Position numbers and translations under genes: made by a program
Source: Cristatella mucedo
Taxonomy: Eukaryota; Bryozoa; Phylactolaemata; Cristatellidae
NCBI GenBank assembly: GCA_009760855.2
Contig: WPIO01000015.1
Span: forward strand, 4,240,001-4,304,000
Reading direction: 5' to 3'
Length of the DNA stretch: 64,000 bases
Notes under the pieces: generated by a model
The model's database searches: none
The model's input: only the letters and a program-made list of their open reading frames with translations
Told to the model about the DNA's origin: nothing
In this document: in pieces, positions 1 through 9,399 of the stretch
How positions within the stretch are numbered: position 1 is the first letter of the stretch
How the letters are laid out: every line of letters begins with the position of its first letter

Positions 1-1150
1 GTAGCCCAGCCAAAAGGGAACTACAATAATCAAGCCGAGACAGAATTAAGGAGCTTGTTAAATTTTTTACAAGCAACTGTGGGAGACAGCACCTAATCTT
101 GGATAGGGATCGGACATGATGGGTAGCTGTAGAAGCAGTCTTCTGAATGAAGCTTTTAAAATTGAGGCAGCTGTCGAAAACGACTCCTAAATTTTGAGCC
201 CGTAGCGATGGTCGCACAATAGCATCACCAATTAGAACAGCAAAGCCTTTTAATCCAGCCACACGCTTAGGATGTCCTATGAGCAGCAGTTCGGTTTTAT
301 CGTCATTTAATTTCAGGAAGTTTTCCGACATCCAGGATCGAATATCGGCAAGGCAAACATTCAGTTTCTCAGTTGCTGCAGAAGATTCCCACGGTTTGAA
401 TGACAAATACAACTGAGTATCGTCAGCATAGAATTGATATCCTATTCCATGGGCCTTAATCAATTTTCCCAGAGGTTGTGTATAAATGGAGAACAGCAAG
501 GGACCAAGTACAGACCCTTGAGGGACTCCACAGGTGACCCTTCTCGTGTCTGAGACCTGACCCCCACACGACACGGATTGAACACGATCAGACAAGTACG
601 ACTTAAACCACGCCAGTGCTCCGTCTGCCAGACCGATCGTTGTTCTCAGTCGTTCAAGCAGAACATCGTGATCAATGGTGTCGAAGGCAGCAGGCAGATC
701 TAGTAGAGCTAGGGCAGTGACATTCCCGTCGTTGTAGAATGTCATTGTTAACACGGAGGAGAGCAGTTTCAGTGGAGCGCTGCCTCTTGAACCCTGATTG
801 AAATGTTTCTGACATTTCATTCTTTTCAATTTGTTCAACCAGCTGCTTAGCAACAATTTTTTCAAGAATCTTTGAAAACAAAGGAAGAAGGGAAACTGGG
901 CGATAGTTTGCAAGGACCTCTCTATCTAATCCAAGCTTTTTAAGTATGGGTCGAACGATTGCCGATTTGAAGGACTTGAGGACGACCCCTTTTTCCCAGA
1001 GAAGCATTGAAAATCTTGGTTATGGCAGGGCTAAGTTGGTCTGCTAGTGAAGACCACAGAGATGAAGGTATAGGGTCGTCAGGAGATGAGCTCCTTTTGC
1101 TAGACCTTATTAAGGTAGCCACATCGCAGACAGTAGCCTCCAGGCTGCGT
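1..1150 (-). mobile_element. LINE-A reverse transcriptase fragment (CR1/L2-like), broken
   Basis: Read on the minus strand this is most of a non-LTR retrotransposon reverse transcriptase. At 1007-740 it shows the RT start with the block [18 protein letters not shown], then FQSGF and STETALLRV; further on come a GVPQGSVLGPLLFSIY block and the catalytic FYADDTQLYL block (near 390-430). The C-terminal part at 1-270 matches another copy at 11268-11530. The frame is broken near 735 by one extra base and again near 1000. The copy runs off the left edge of the window and ends at about 1150, where GC-rich DNA begins. It is a dead fragment, not a host gene. Confidence 0.9.
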
Positions 1151-2220
1151 ACCGTCTGGGAAGCGAGATGCGGAGAAGCGATCTGGGAGCGCCGGCGAGA
1201 CTCTGCGCACTCGAGCACATTTCGACCGGACGTGCGGGCGCCCTGCCGACCTTGGACCGTCGTCGATAGTTTTTGGGCGACGAGGTACTCGCGGCCGCGG
1301 CGGTGTACTCCGAGCCCGACGGGCGGAGCGGGGGGGGGGGGGCGGGGCGGGGGGGGGCGGGGGGTGCCAGAGCCTCGTCGTGCCGCTCGCGGGCGAGTGC
1401 GCGAGAGAAAGGAGGGCCAGGCGGCGTGCGTTGCACGGCCTGCCAAGCTTCGGTCGCCGCTGGCCGCTGTCCGGGCGTGCCGCCGCGCGGGCATGTTTTC
1501 GCGGCTAGCAGCGGCGAGCAGCCGCGGAATCTTTTTTTCTTTCGGTTCGTCAAACTTTCGTCCACCTGGACAAGGCCGCTCGGTTGCCGCCGACGAGATG
1601 AGCCGCGCGCGAATGCATCGAGTCGCTCGCATCCACGAAGTGCGACGCGACGCCGCCGCCGCCGCAGCAGCAAGTCGGAGCGAGAGGCCACGCATGCGCC
1701 CGCCAGGCGGCAAACCACTGCCGCCGGCAGGCGCTGCAACCGGCTTCGCGGTTTCACACGACCCGAATCTCGATCGCCTCGTCGGGCTCCTACTCGTCTT
1801 TCCGCGCCGCTCCTCCTACTACTAGCTTCCCGTCAATGGTCCGCTCGCGCCCGCGCGCACCCGCTCGCCGGCGGCCTCGAGCGTTCAAGTCGCACCTCGC
1901 CGTCGTCGACAGAGGCGTTGACACATTGCTGCCGTTGTCGACGTCGGTGCTGCGGTGCCACTAGGTGCCACTAGTGCCACACTAGGTGCCGATGCCCTGG
2001 CGGCTTGCGACCTAGGAGACCGGCGGACGACTGCGCCGCGGTCGCTCGTGACCTTCTGACCTCCGCGCGGCACCGGCGGGCTGCGGAGTGGCCATACGCG
2101 GTCGGTGCCGCTGGTAGCCGGTGGCCTAACGACGAGGCCTGCGTGGCGGACCTGAGCATTACACGCGAGCAGCCGACGGTATTGCGGTCGCTTTGCGTCT
2201 CCGACGCCATTTCTTGATCG
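1150..2220. other. GC-rich island, no recognisable gene
   Basis: Very GC- and CpG-rich DNA with a G-run tract near 1328-1362. Long frames are open on both strands, as expected by chance at this composition, and their products are Arg/Ala/Pro-rich with no domain that I recognise. It could be a promoter or first-exon region, but no TATA box, start codon or splice pair stands out. Confidence 0.5.
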
Positions 2221-2572
2221 GAAGTAGCGTGCTTACTCCTCCTGAACCGTGCGCCAGCGTCTGTTCCAACTTTGCTGGCCGTTGAGGGATCCTGTGGCTA
2301 GCTTCATTTTGTTCATTTATTTACTCATAGTTTTTATTGCGAGGGCTGACTAACGAGACCCGTAGCTGGTCACAGGTAAGGAACGCGTTTAGCGGCTGCT
2401 TCAGCTTGTAGCCGACCAGCCGGCACTATCAGCTATAGATAATTTAGTCGTCGCCTTATAACCCGATAGCTTGGCCACTTTCTCCCCATGTTTACTCGCC
2501 TATGCCCCAAGCGATTCACGTTCATTAAATAAACAGGCTGCGTAAAAGCACCCACTCCTCTCTGTCTCTCTT

Positions 2573-2690
2573 CCTTTTCTGTCTCTCCCCCTCTCTCTTA
2601 CTCTCGCTCTTACTCTCGCTCACACACACACACGCGCCCACACACGCGCAAGCGCGCGCGCGCACACACACACACGTACTCTCTCTCTTT
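2573..2690. repeat. CT and CA microsatellite cluster
   Basis: Mixed CT-rich and CA-rich runs, partly decayed by CG steps. Confidence 0.85.
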
Positions 2691-2869
2691 CCCTATCTCC
2701 GCTGTCTTGCAGCTGCTTGCTGATTCGTAATCTGCCTCTGCGCAGCCTCTTTGTTTGCACATTGAGACATTAGTAGCGGTATACATCCGGTAGCGATCAT
2801 AGTACATCCGGTAGCGATCCGGGATTTATTTGGCCTAGCCGGTAGGGAGAAGTATTGCAGCTAATCTGT

Positions 2870-3055
2870 GCGAAACTTCACTCGCAGCCGCGGTCTAAGC
2901 CCAAGACCGGACGCTGAGCGGCGGCAGCGTTGCGCTTCTGGCCGGAGGTTACCGAAAGTGCATCGAAACCCGATTAGGCGCCGATCGCGTTATACAAAAA
3001 CTATCCAGCTTAGTCCTTGTGGCTTTGTGGAGTCACAGACGGAGTGACTTGATAT
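2870..3055 (+). mobile_element. LINE-A 3' end remnant
   Basis: The stretch GGTTACCGAAAG...TTATACAAAAAC...GGCTTTGTGGAGTCACAGACGGAG matches the 3' end of LINE-A copies at 12130-12240 and (reversed) 10690-10790. It is old and diverged and carries no coding capacity. Confidence 0.65.
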
Positions 3056-3345
3056 TAAATTGCATTTGCTAATACCTCTTTAGTCGGGCTTGTTGACCGG
3101 TCCGACGGATGGCAATCTAAGATACGCTTGACTGCATGTACATTCTTTATATCTGCACAATAATGTTACGTAATTTTACATTGTTACATAATTTTACAAT
3201 GTAACATAATTTTATGCAAGCATGCTCATATACCTGTATACACGCAGTATGGATAGGGCGCATATACTGGTAGGTAGCTACTAGGCGGATACAACTTGCT
3301 TTCTTGCACGTCAAAACCACTATTTGCAGATATGTACATACATGC

Positions 3346-3476
<131 letters not shown>

Positions 3477-3544
3477 TTTTGTCGTATTCACATTTGTATA
3501 TATACATACCTTCTAAACATAACACCTGCTCTTCTGCCTCAAGT

Positions 3545-3960
3545 TGTTTAGCTATACCTCGAGCTAACCTCAAATCCTATGGAGACGGTGTAAAGTAACG
3601 TACCTCTTTATGTAACTCCGCAAAGGCAAACAAGCTACGTTCGTATTAATATGGAGAGTTTTCTGTACTATGCCTTTAGTTCTTATACTCCCAGAGCCTG
3701 AAAATCACTCCTGATTGACGTCACGACATCACGTGACTTAAGGGCATTTAAACAGAAACTAAAGTGCACCTTTCCTCCTAGTGTACGCTGGGCCCAGTTA
3801 TGAATTGCCCAATGGTATGTTTATGCGTGCTGACCCTGGGCATTGTATTATTTAACTTGTTGACATGCATCTTTACAGCATATGCAATGTGCGCAGAAAA
3901 AGATTCTGCTCTCTGATGGCGCTATGCAAGTATATTATTATTTTTATTAATATCCACAAT
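3545..3960 (+). mobile_element. LINE-B 3' end remnant, degraded
   Basis: It contains decayed versions of the LINE-B C-terminal coding stretch (ACCTCGAGCTAACCTCAAAT, CCAGAGCCTGAAAATCACTCC) and the 3' untranslated end (TGCTGACCC..., GCAATGTGCGCAGAAAAAGATTCTG...GGCGCTATGCAAG followed by TTATTATTTTTATTA). No frame is intact. Confidence 0.65.
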
Positions 3961-4178
3961 TGCCTGTTTAGCAAGATTCACAAGGTATGTAAGTACATCT
4001 ATATGTAAATTGTCATAAACACGTGAGGCGACTTCAGAACTAGGGCCGTTCGCACAAATCACGGCTCTCGTAGCGGGTGCTCTAATTCAGCGCTGGCGAC
4101 CGGGGCCGATATACCGTCCGAGAGCCTCAAAGCCCAGCCGTGGAGTCATCGAATGCTGCACCGCATTCGCGAACGAGC

Positions 4179-4261
4179 GTGCACGTGACTGACTGACTGA
4201 CGTGCACGTGACTGCTGGCACGAGCACGCGCACGAGCATGCGTTCGCATGCTCGTGCCAGC
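4179..4261. repeat. Hairpin with paired CACGTG sites
   Basis: A direct repeat (GTGCACGTGACTG) places two CACGTG hexamers at 4182-4187 and 4205-4210, with GACT-type repeats between them. Immediately after is a perfect inverted repeat, GCACGAGCATGCG (4230-4242) and its complement (4245-4257), with a two-base loop. A second arm pair, GCTGGCACGAGC (4214-4225) and its complement (4250-4261), overlaps it. No gene is visible beside it, so any function is unknown. Confidence 0.75.
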
Positions 4262-4549
4262 AAATAATATCCTCCGCACCTCAATCGTAAGTCTGTGTAC
4301 TATCTGGCCTAATATTCCCGAGAGCGAGGGCAGTATCTTTACAGATAAGAGGCTGAAGACGACTGGTCATATCGAAACTGTTGTGCATACAAACAGGTGT
4401 ACCGCTCGGCTCTTAATGCCAGTCAAGAATCTTTCGTTCCGGCAGCAATAACCGTGCGCGTGTCATCATTATCATTACTATCGGATTGCGCTTCAATCCG
4501 TTTATTTATAAAAAGAAAATCTGCATAGTGCTGATACGCACGTGTAAGT

Positions 4550-5450
4550 CAGTGTGCACGCTCGTAAATGCTGCCGCGAGCTTCGCGCTCTTTTTCCGTG
4601 CGAGTGCCTGTAGTTTCCGCAGCAGCCAAGAACGCGTCGCTCGCTCTTCGCGGAGGCTGCGAAACTCGTACTCACTGCGTAGCCCTCGGCCGGGGCGATC
4701 GGTGGAGCCGCATCAGGCGCGCGCGCGCCTGTCGCCTAGCTGTCGGTCACGCGTCGGGCATGCGAACCTCAGTTAGCTCAGGACTAGGAGGATTTGCTTC
4801 GGTCGATTTTAATGTCTCAGCAGATAAGCGCATATTATCGAGCGAGGCCGTGCAGTTGGCCGAAGGTGAACTCCGCGGGTGGGCGATAGCGCGACAGCGG
4901 AGAGAGCATCTGCCAGTCACGGCGGCTCCTTCATTGGCCGCCTTTATTAGCGTCCGCACGAACGACGGCTGCACGATCTACCTGCATTCGACGGGGGGCG
5001 GGCGCGCGGCGCGAACTCTTCGCTTTCGCGGAGACGGCTCGTGGCGAGTGCGCCACAGCGGCAGCTGGCCGAGTGTGCCGCACTTTAATCTCAGCCGCGA
5101 CGCCCTCGTTTCCGCTTCGTAGCGGCGGTTCGACGCGCGCGTCATGCCCTCTAGATAGCGCTCGCTCGTCAGCGCGCCGGCCGCCGCCTGTGCAGAGCGA
5201 ACGGAAGCGTTCTGCTGCAGCGGAAAAGGCCCGGCTGCTCGCGGCAAGATGGCGATTTTCATGCGCACTCGGCCGGCGCCATCTTGCGCCAGAAAATGCG
5301 CAGCAAAAGCTCCGATGCACATTTCTTCGCAGCAGCTCGTCCAGGAGATTCCGGGAAGCTGGCGGGCCACTCGTGAGGCTCACTAAACAGAGCGAGATCT
5401 CGGGAGAGGGAGGGGGCGGCCCAATGGACAGCGAATCCACGAAAAGCTAA
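4550..5450. other. GC-rich island, promoter-like, no recognisable coding region
   Basis: CpG-rich DNA with frames open on both strands and no recognisable protein. It contains a pair of convergent YY1-type motifs (separate entry). The likeliest reading is a promoter or first-exon region of a gene whose other exons I cannot identify. Confidence 0.45.
5246..5285. promoter_or_regulatory. Convergent pair of YY1-like motifs
   Basis: AAGATGGCG at 5246-5254 and its complement CGCCATCTT at 5277-5285 form an inverted repeat; the perfect arms extend to GCAAGATGGCG (5244-5254) and its complement (5277-5287). AAGATGGCG is the core of the known YY1 site, usually near transcription starts of CpG-island promoters. 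The motif is seen; its use is inferred. Confidence 0.5.
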
Positions 5451-7042
5451 AAGCCCGCCAGCAGAATAACGCCACACTGTTCCGTGTTCTCTATCTATGA
5501 AGAAAAGAAGAGACTATTACGCTATTAATTTCGTCTATCCCGTCCTTATTGTGACACTGTTCAAAGACGTTTCACTCGCCCCTCTAGCCGAATACCGTGA
5601 TGGTCAAATTTTCTTCTGCTGCTCCCAGCGGCGAGAGAGAGAGACCATCTAGTCCGCCATCGGCTATCCAGCCTGTTTCCGCACACTCATTGCCACCTGC
5701 CCGATCATTGCCCGATCATTGCCCGATCGTTGCCCTTTCTTCGCGAACGCGTCGGCAGACGGTCTCTGCGCCAGCCCGTCCGGCGCTAAAGCGCGCGCTT
5801 CGAGTTCTCGCGCGCGAATTACCGTCCTCGGAGGATTGGCGCTCGGTGTCAGCCGTGCATTTCGCTGCTTTCTATGTTTAAACCAAAGCCTCTTCTTGAG
5901 GGGACAAAAGCATCCGGTTGAAGCGAAAAACCGTTCGATCGCTTGCAACCCCCGCGTTGTGCAACCGATCGGCGCACGAGCGCACGGCACGTAGGCGAGC
6001 GAGCGCATTGAGGACGCGGCGCGGAGAGCAGGCAGCACGATCAGCCGAGCCGCGCGTCCCGGCCCCCCGCCCTTCCTCCTCCAGTAGCTTCGTGCGAACG
6101 CTGGTCGCGGACTCGCTCTCCATCGCGGGTGAGAGACCGCTTTCCCGCTTGGCCGCATCGCTCGCTCGCTGACGAAGCTGCTAGTCCAAATCTGAATGGA
6201 AAATGGAAAATGGAAATCTCCGACCCGCTCGTGTACGCTCGCTCGCTCTGAATTTCCTCTCGCGGCGTAGAGCGCGGCGATCACGGCATCACACCCGAGC
6301 CGCACGCCGAACAACGTCGCAGATGCCGCCACGGTCGGCCGCGTTTGACGCGTGGTTTAACACAGTCGCCGAGCTGACGCAAAAGGGACGCGCGTAAGTT
6401 TGAGAACGGGCAGCATCGGGCAGCCAAGTCGAAAGCGCTGCAGGGCTCAGAAGGGCCCGAACGATGGCTGTAGTAGCGTACGGAGATGCAGTCCAGAGTC
6501 AAGGTCGAGAGAGCGGCCGCATCGCATGGCGCCTCGAAAACCTGGTGGCGGCACGGGCGTCGAGGGCGGCCGTCGCTCCGAATATGGCTGCAAAGCGAAA
6601 GAAATGCGCGCGCGCGCGCGCGGGCAAGCATTCCTACAACTACGAATAGGCGCGCGTCAAATTCGAGCTCCTTGAAAGCTCTCAAAGTAAAAGCTCGTCG
6701 GCCAGAGGCGAACGGTCGAGCCCCAGTGCGACGCAGTCGCAGTCGTCGACGTCAGCGTATGGGAGTGATAGCGAAAGAACTGAGCGAGCTTGCAGGGCGG
6801 CGACAGCGCCGCGTCAGAGTGCGATCGCGAGCGAGACGTCAGACCTCGCGAAAGAGTCCACGAGTCCACTCACGAGTGGACGCGCTAGCGATTGTGACTG
6901 CGGAGCCGAAGGCGAGCGAGCAGCTTGCAGGAGGCGGCAGGTGCGTCGCAACTCATAAAACGGGTGGCCAGCAATATAATAATGTAATAAGCGCGTGGCA
7001 ACGAAAACAGCGGCGCAAAATGGCGAAGGCGGAAATTTCGAG

Positions 7043-7081
7043 CGCTTCAGCGCGAGCTCTCGAGTCGCTCGCGCTGAAGCG
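7043..7081. repeat. Perfect 14-bp inverted repeat
   Basis: CGCTTCAGCGCGAG (7043-7056) and its exact complement (7068-7081) are separated by 11 bases and followed directly by a GA run. It lies about 360 bp upstream of the predicted start of the prohormone-like gene. Confidence 0.8.
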
Positions 7082-7313
7082 GAGAGAGAGAGAGAGAGAG
7101 AGAGCTCAACGGCAGCAGCGCTGAGAGCTCGCCGGCGAGGCGATAGCGAGGCGGCGCGGAAGCGGCCGCTCGGGAGGCGGCGATAAGACGATTTGCACAC
7201 GCCGAGCGCTCGCTCTGCAGCAGCGGAAAGGGCGAGCGCTTCGTCATAGACGGCAGCTCAAGAGACACGCTCCCCGTGTTTGACCAGCTGCGCTTTGTTT
7301 GCTCTCCGACGCT

Positions 7314-7333
7314 AGCGCGCGAGCTCGCGCGCT
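7314..7333. promoter_or_regulatory. Perfect 20-bp CG-rich palindrome in promoter
   Basis: AGCGCGCGAGCTCGCGCGCT reads the same on both strands. It lies 24 bp upstream of the CRE and about 110 bp upstream of the predicted initiator of the gene at 7485. No factor can be assigned from sequence alone. Confidence 0.5.
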
Positions 7334-7356
7334 CGTTCGCCGCGGCCCACGCCGCG

Positions 7357-7364
7357 TGACGTCA
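7357..7364. promoter_or_regulatory. Consensus cAMP response element (CRE)
   Basis: A perfect palindromic TGACGTCA, about 80 bp upstream of the predicted initiator at 7443. This is the consensus CREB/ATF site, and in neuropeptide genes such as somatostatin it commonly lies in the first 100 bp upstream. The position with CCAAT and TATA boxes behind it supports a real promoter. Confidence 0.75.
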
Positions 7365-7385
7365 GGGGCGCAGCCCGGCCCCGCG

Positions 7386-7390
7386 ATTGG
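7386..7390 (-). promoter_or_regulatory. Inverted CCAAT box
   Basis: ATTGG (CCAAT on the minus strand), flanked as GCGATTGGCC, about 55 bp upstream of the predicted initiator. This is the usual place for an NF-Y site. Confidence 0.6.
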
Positions 7391-7412
7391 CCGTCGCCGC
7401 CGGCGAGCGCCG

Positions 7413-7446
7413 CATTTAAGCACCGCGCGCTCGCCGAATCGGTCAG
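7413..7446 (+). promoter_or_regulatory. Core promoter: TATA-like box and initiator
   Basis: CATTTAAG at 7413-7420 is a TATA variant. TCAG at 7443-7446, within GGTCAGCC, is an arthropod-like initiator 30 bp downstream, the standard spacing. The 5' leader would be about 40 nt to the ATG at 7485. The initiator match is partial (TCAGC rather than TCAGT). Confidence 0.6.
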
Positions 7447-7484
7447 CCATAGCTAGCGAGCGGCCGACGAAACCCTGACGAGAA

Positions 7485-7583
7485 ATGAAGGCGACGACGA
7501 CGATCGCTGCCGCCTGCGTGGCGTTGATTTCCGTTGCCGCTCACCTGGCGTCGGGCTTCAACGTAAACCGCGACGACCTGTGG
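7485..7583 (+). CDS. Exon 1 of prohormone-like gene (signal peptide)
   Basis: Starts at ATG 7485 with G at -3 and encodes 33 residues to Trp33. The donor is TGG|GTAAGC. The next in-frame reading runs into intron sequence. Confidence 0.78.
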
Positions 7584-7942
7584 GTAAGCCGAGCCCTTCC
7601 TACGCAGCCAATGTAAAGTGCCTGAAGAGAGAGATTTAGTTCTCCGAGGGCGCTAAAACAAATGTATTATCATTATTATCATTATTATTATTGTTCTGGC
7701 CGCCGCCGCGCGGTTGCCATCGCCGCTGCGCCTGGCGCTCACTGCGCGTCTCCTGGTCGTGTGCCTCCGGCTGAAGCGCTCTCCCTCGCCCTCCCACTCT
7801 CTCTCTCTCTCTCCCCCGCTCTCTCTCTCTATCTTTCTTTATCTCTCTCTGTCTCTTGCTCTCTCTCTCTCCTCTCTCTCCATCTTTCTTTCCGTCTCTT
7901 TCTGTCTCTCTGTCGCTCTCTTTCTCTCTCTCTCTCTCTCTC

Positions 7943-7999
<57 letters not shown>

Positions 8000-8049
8000 G
8001 TGTCTCTCTCTGTCTCTCTGTGTCTATCTCTCTGTCTCTCTCTGTCCCT

Positions 8050-8117
<68 letters not shown>

Positions 8118-8728
8118 CATTCGTCTGCGCGTTGCAGCGTGCCTCGGCGAGACCCGCTGCGGGCAGGAGTGCCGCAGGCCCGCCGCCGAGCGTCGCCGAC
8201 CGGCGCTGGCCGAGCCGCCGCTACTACCTGGACCAGCTCGGCGGAGCCAACGTGCTGGACCGGAAGGAGCTTTTCGACGCGGACGATGACTACGTCGACA
8301 AGTACGAGCCGAAGCAGGCCGGCCGCGATGGTGGCGGAAACGGCGACGACAGCCGAGGAGACGCGGGCGACGACGTCAAGCTGACGCCGGTCGACATCGA
8401 CAGCGACGAACTGGCGCGAGCCATCGCCTCGCTGACGCGCCTGGCGCCGGCTCTGCCGGCCAAGAGGGCGTTCGATTCAATTGACCGCGACCTCGAGTTG
8501 AAGAGAGCGCCGGCCACGGCGCTCGGCGGCGTCGACGCCGCTACCGCGGCGGACGCCGACCAAGGCGTGCTCGTGTTCGGCAAGTTCGCGGCCATCAGTC
8601 CGCTATCCAAAGCCTACCCGTGGTACGAGATGACCCACGGCGACCCCGCTGCGGCCGCAGCCGCCGCCGTCGCCGCGGACGCGTCCGATGCCGCGGGCGC
8701 GCAGCAGCGCGGCGCGGCCCAGAAATGA
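7485..8728 (+). CDS. Secreted prohormone / neuropeptide-like precursor (two exons)
   Basis: Exon 1 (7485-7583) and exon 2 (8138-8728) join in phase 0 across a 554-bp intron (GTAAGC...GTTGCAG) and give 229 residues. Residues 1-24 form a signal peptide: MKATTT, a hydrophobic Ala/Val/Leu core, then cleavage after about LASG. Exon 2 carries paired-basic sites at 55-56, 60-61, 75-76, 142-143 and 155-156. Two short segments lie cleanly between them: YYLDQLGGANVLD (62-74) and AFDSIDRDLEL (144-154). Residues 77-124 are an Asp/Gly-rich acidic spacer of the kind seen in prohormones. The C-terminus is Ala-rich. FDSIDR resembles the FDEIDR core of arthropod orcokinins, but those occur in several copies, so family membership is only a suggestion. 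No amidation Gly-Lys/Arg signal is obvious. The promoter has a CRE, and a polyadenylation signal follows. I do not recognise the family with certainty. Confidence 0.75.
7797..8115. repeat. Long (CT)n microsatellite inside intron
   Basis: About 320 bp of nearly pure CT with GT interruptions fills most of the only intron of the prohormone-like gene and ends about 20 bp before its acceptor. It therefore acts as an extreme polypyrimidine tract. The Ser-Leu and Glu-Arg open frames across it are artefacts. Confidence 0.97.
8138..8728 (+). CDS. Exon 2 of prohormone-like gene
   Basis: The acceptor TTGCAG|CGT ends a pyrimidine-rich intron. The frame is open for 196 codons to TGA at 8726-8728. Unlike neighbouring GC-rich frames, this one is rich in Asp/Glu with Lys-Arg pairs and has an aromatic motif YPWYEMTH near its end, which supports real coding. 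Confidence 0.78.
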   Translation, partial: RASARPAAGRSAAGPPPSVADRRWPSRRYYLDQLGGANVLDRKELFDADDDYVDKYEPKQAGRDGGGNGDDSRGDAGDDVKLTPVDIDSDELARAIASLTRLAPALPAKRAFDSIDRDLELKRAPATALGGVDAATAADADQGVLVFGKFAAISPLSKAYPWYEMTHGDPAAAAAAAVAADASDAAGAQQRGAAQK

Positions 8729-8868
8729 GGAATGAGGCCGCCGGGAGCGAGGAGCTGGGACGCCGCCCCGCCCCCGTCCCGCGAGCACGCTGAAGCCAGC
8801 GAAGCGGCGTCACTTGTCGCGGGCGGTTGCCGCCGCGTCGCCGCCCTAGCGCGATTGCGTTCAGCTAG

Positions 8869-8874
8869 AATAAA
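8869..8874 (+). terminator. Polyadenylation signal
   Basis: AATAAA lies 141 bp after the stop codon of the prohormone-like gene. It is the only such hexamer close downstream and implies a 3' UTR of roughly 150-170 nt. Confidence 0.7.
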
Positions 8875-9058
8875 GAGGCTGCGGTGCAGCAGGCTCCGGA
8901 CGCTCCGAGTACGCTCGCTGCAGACGCGCATGAATTCCGAGCTCCCGACTAGGCGCAGTGGCGTCGCTGCGTCATGCGGTCGCCACTCGGCGGCGGCGGC
9001 CACCTAAGCGAGCGCTTGGCGGCGCACACGTCGCAGTCGCTCGGATCGTCACCGGACA

Positions 9059-9085
9059 TGACGTCGGCGACCCGACCTGACGTCA
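9059..9085. promoter_or_regulatory. Two further CRE-type sites
   Basis: TGACGTCG at 9059-9066 and a perfect TGACGTCA at 9078-9085 lie about 200 bp past the polyadenylation signal. They could be an enhancer of the gene upstream, or the promoter of an unseen gene in the GC-rich DNA to 9400. No coding exon is recognisable there. Confidence 0.45.
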
Positions 9086-9399
9086 GTGAACGTGTCCATC
9101 CGTCGATTCACGCTCGCGGCTGCACGCGTCGCGCTTCGCGGCGACTACGACCGCCGCCGCCGCAGTCGCGGTCGGGCCAGCGGAAGTGCAGCGGCCAAGC
9201 CCGCGGCTGTCGCCGGCGTCGCCGGCTTACAGGTTGGCCGTCGCGGGAGCCCGTCTCGAAGAACACGCTGGGGTGGTGGTGAGGGGGGCAGTCGCACGAT
9301 CGGAGACGGCTTTCGACGTTGGCGCGCGGACCTGAAACGATCGTATCGGACCTGAAACGATCGGTCGAGCATCGTGCAAGTAGCCACTCGTAACGGCAC

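Larger units (their letters stand above)
5600..7340. other. GC-rich stretch without a recognised gene
   Basis: CpG-rich DNA with short tandem repeats: an 11-bp unit (CCGATCATTGC) about three times at 5700-5735, an 8-bp AATGGAAA-type repeat at 6194-6212, a GC run at 6606-6623 and a GA run at 7081-7103. Frames are open on both strands but give only low-complexity Arg/Ser/Ala products. The downstream part is the upstream region of the gene at 7485. Confidence 0.5.

Noticed and set aside
940-1825. Long overlapping frames on both strands (up to 272 codons)
   Set aside because: CpG-rich DNA with few stop codons; products are Arg/Ala/Pro-rich, and one frame merges island DNA with an antisense LINE.
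7662-8384. Ser-Leu-rich frame of 240 codons and its Glu-Arg counterpart
   Set aside because: It is translation of the CT microsatellite. The true exon 2 uses another reading through a splice acceptor at 8137.
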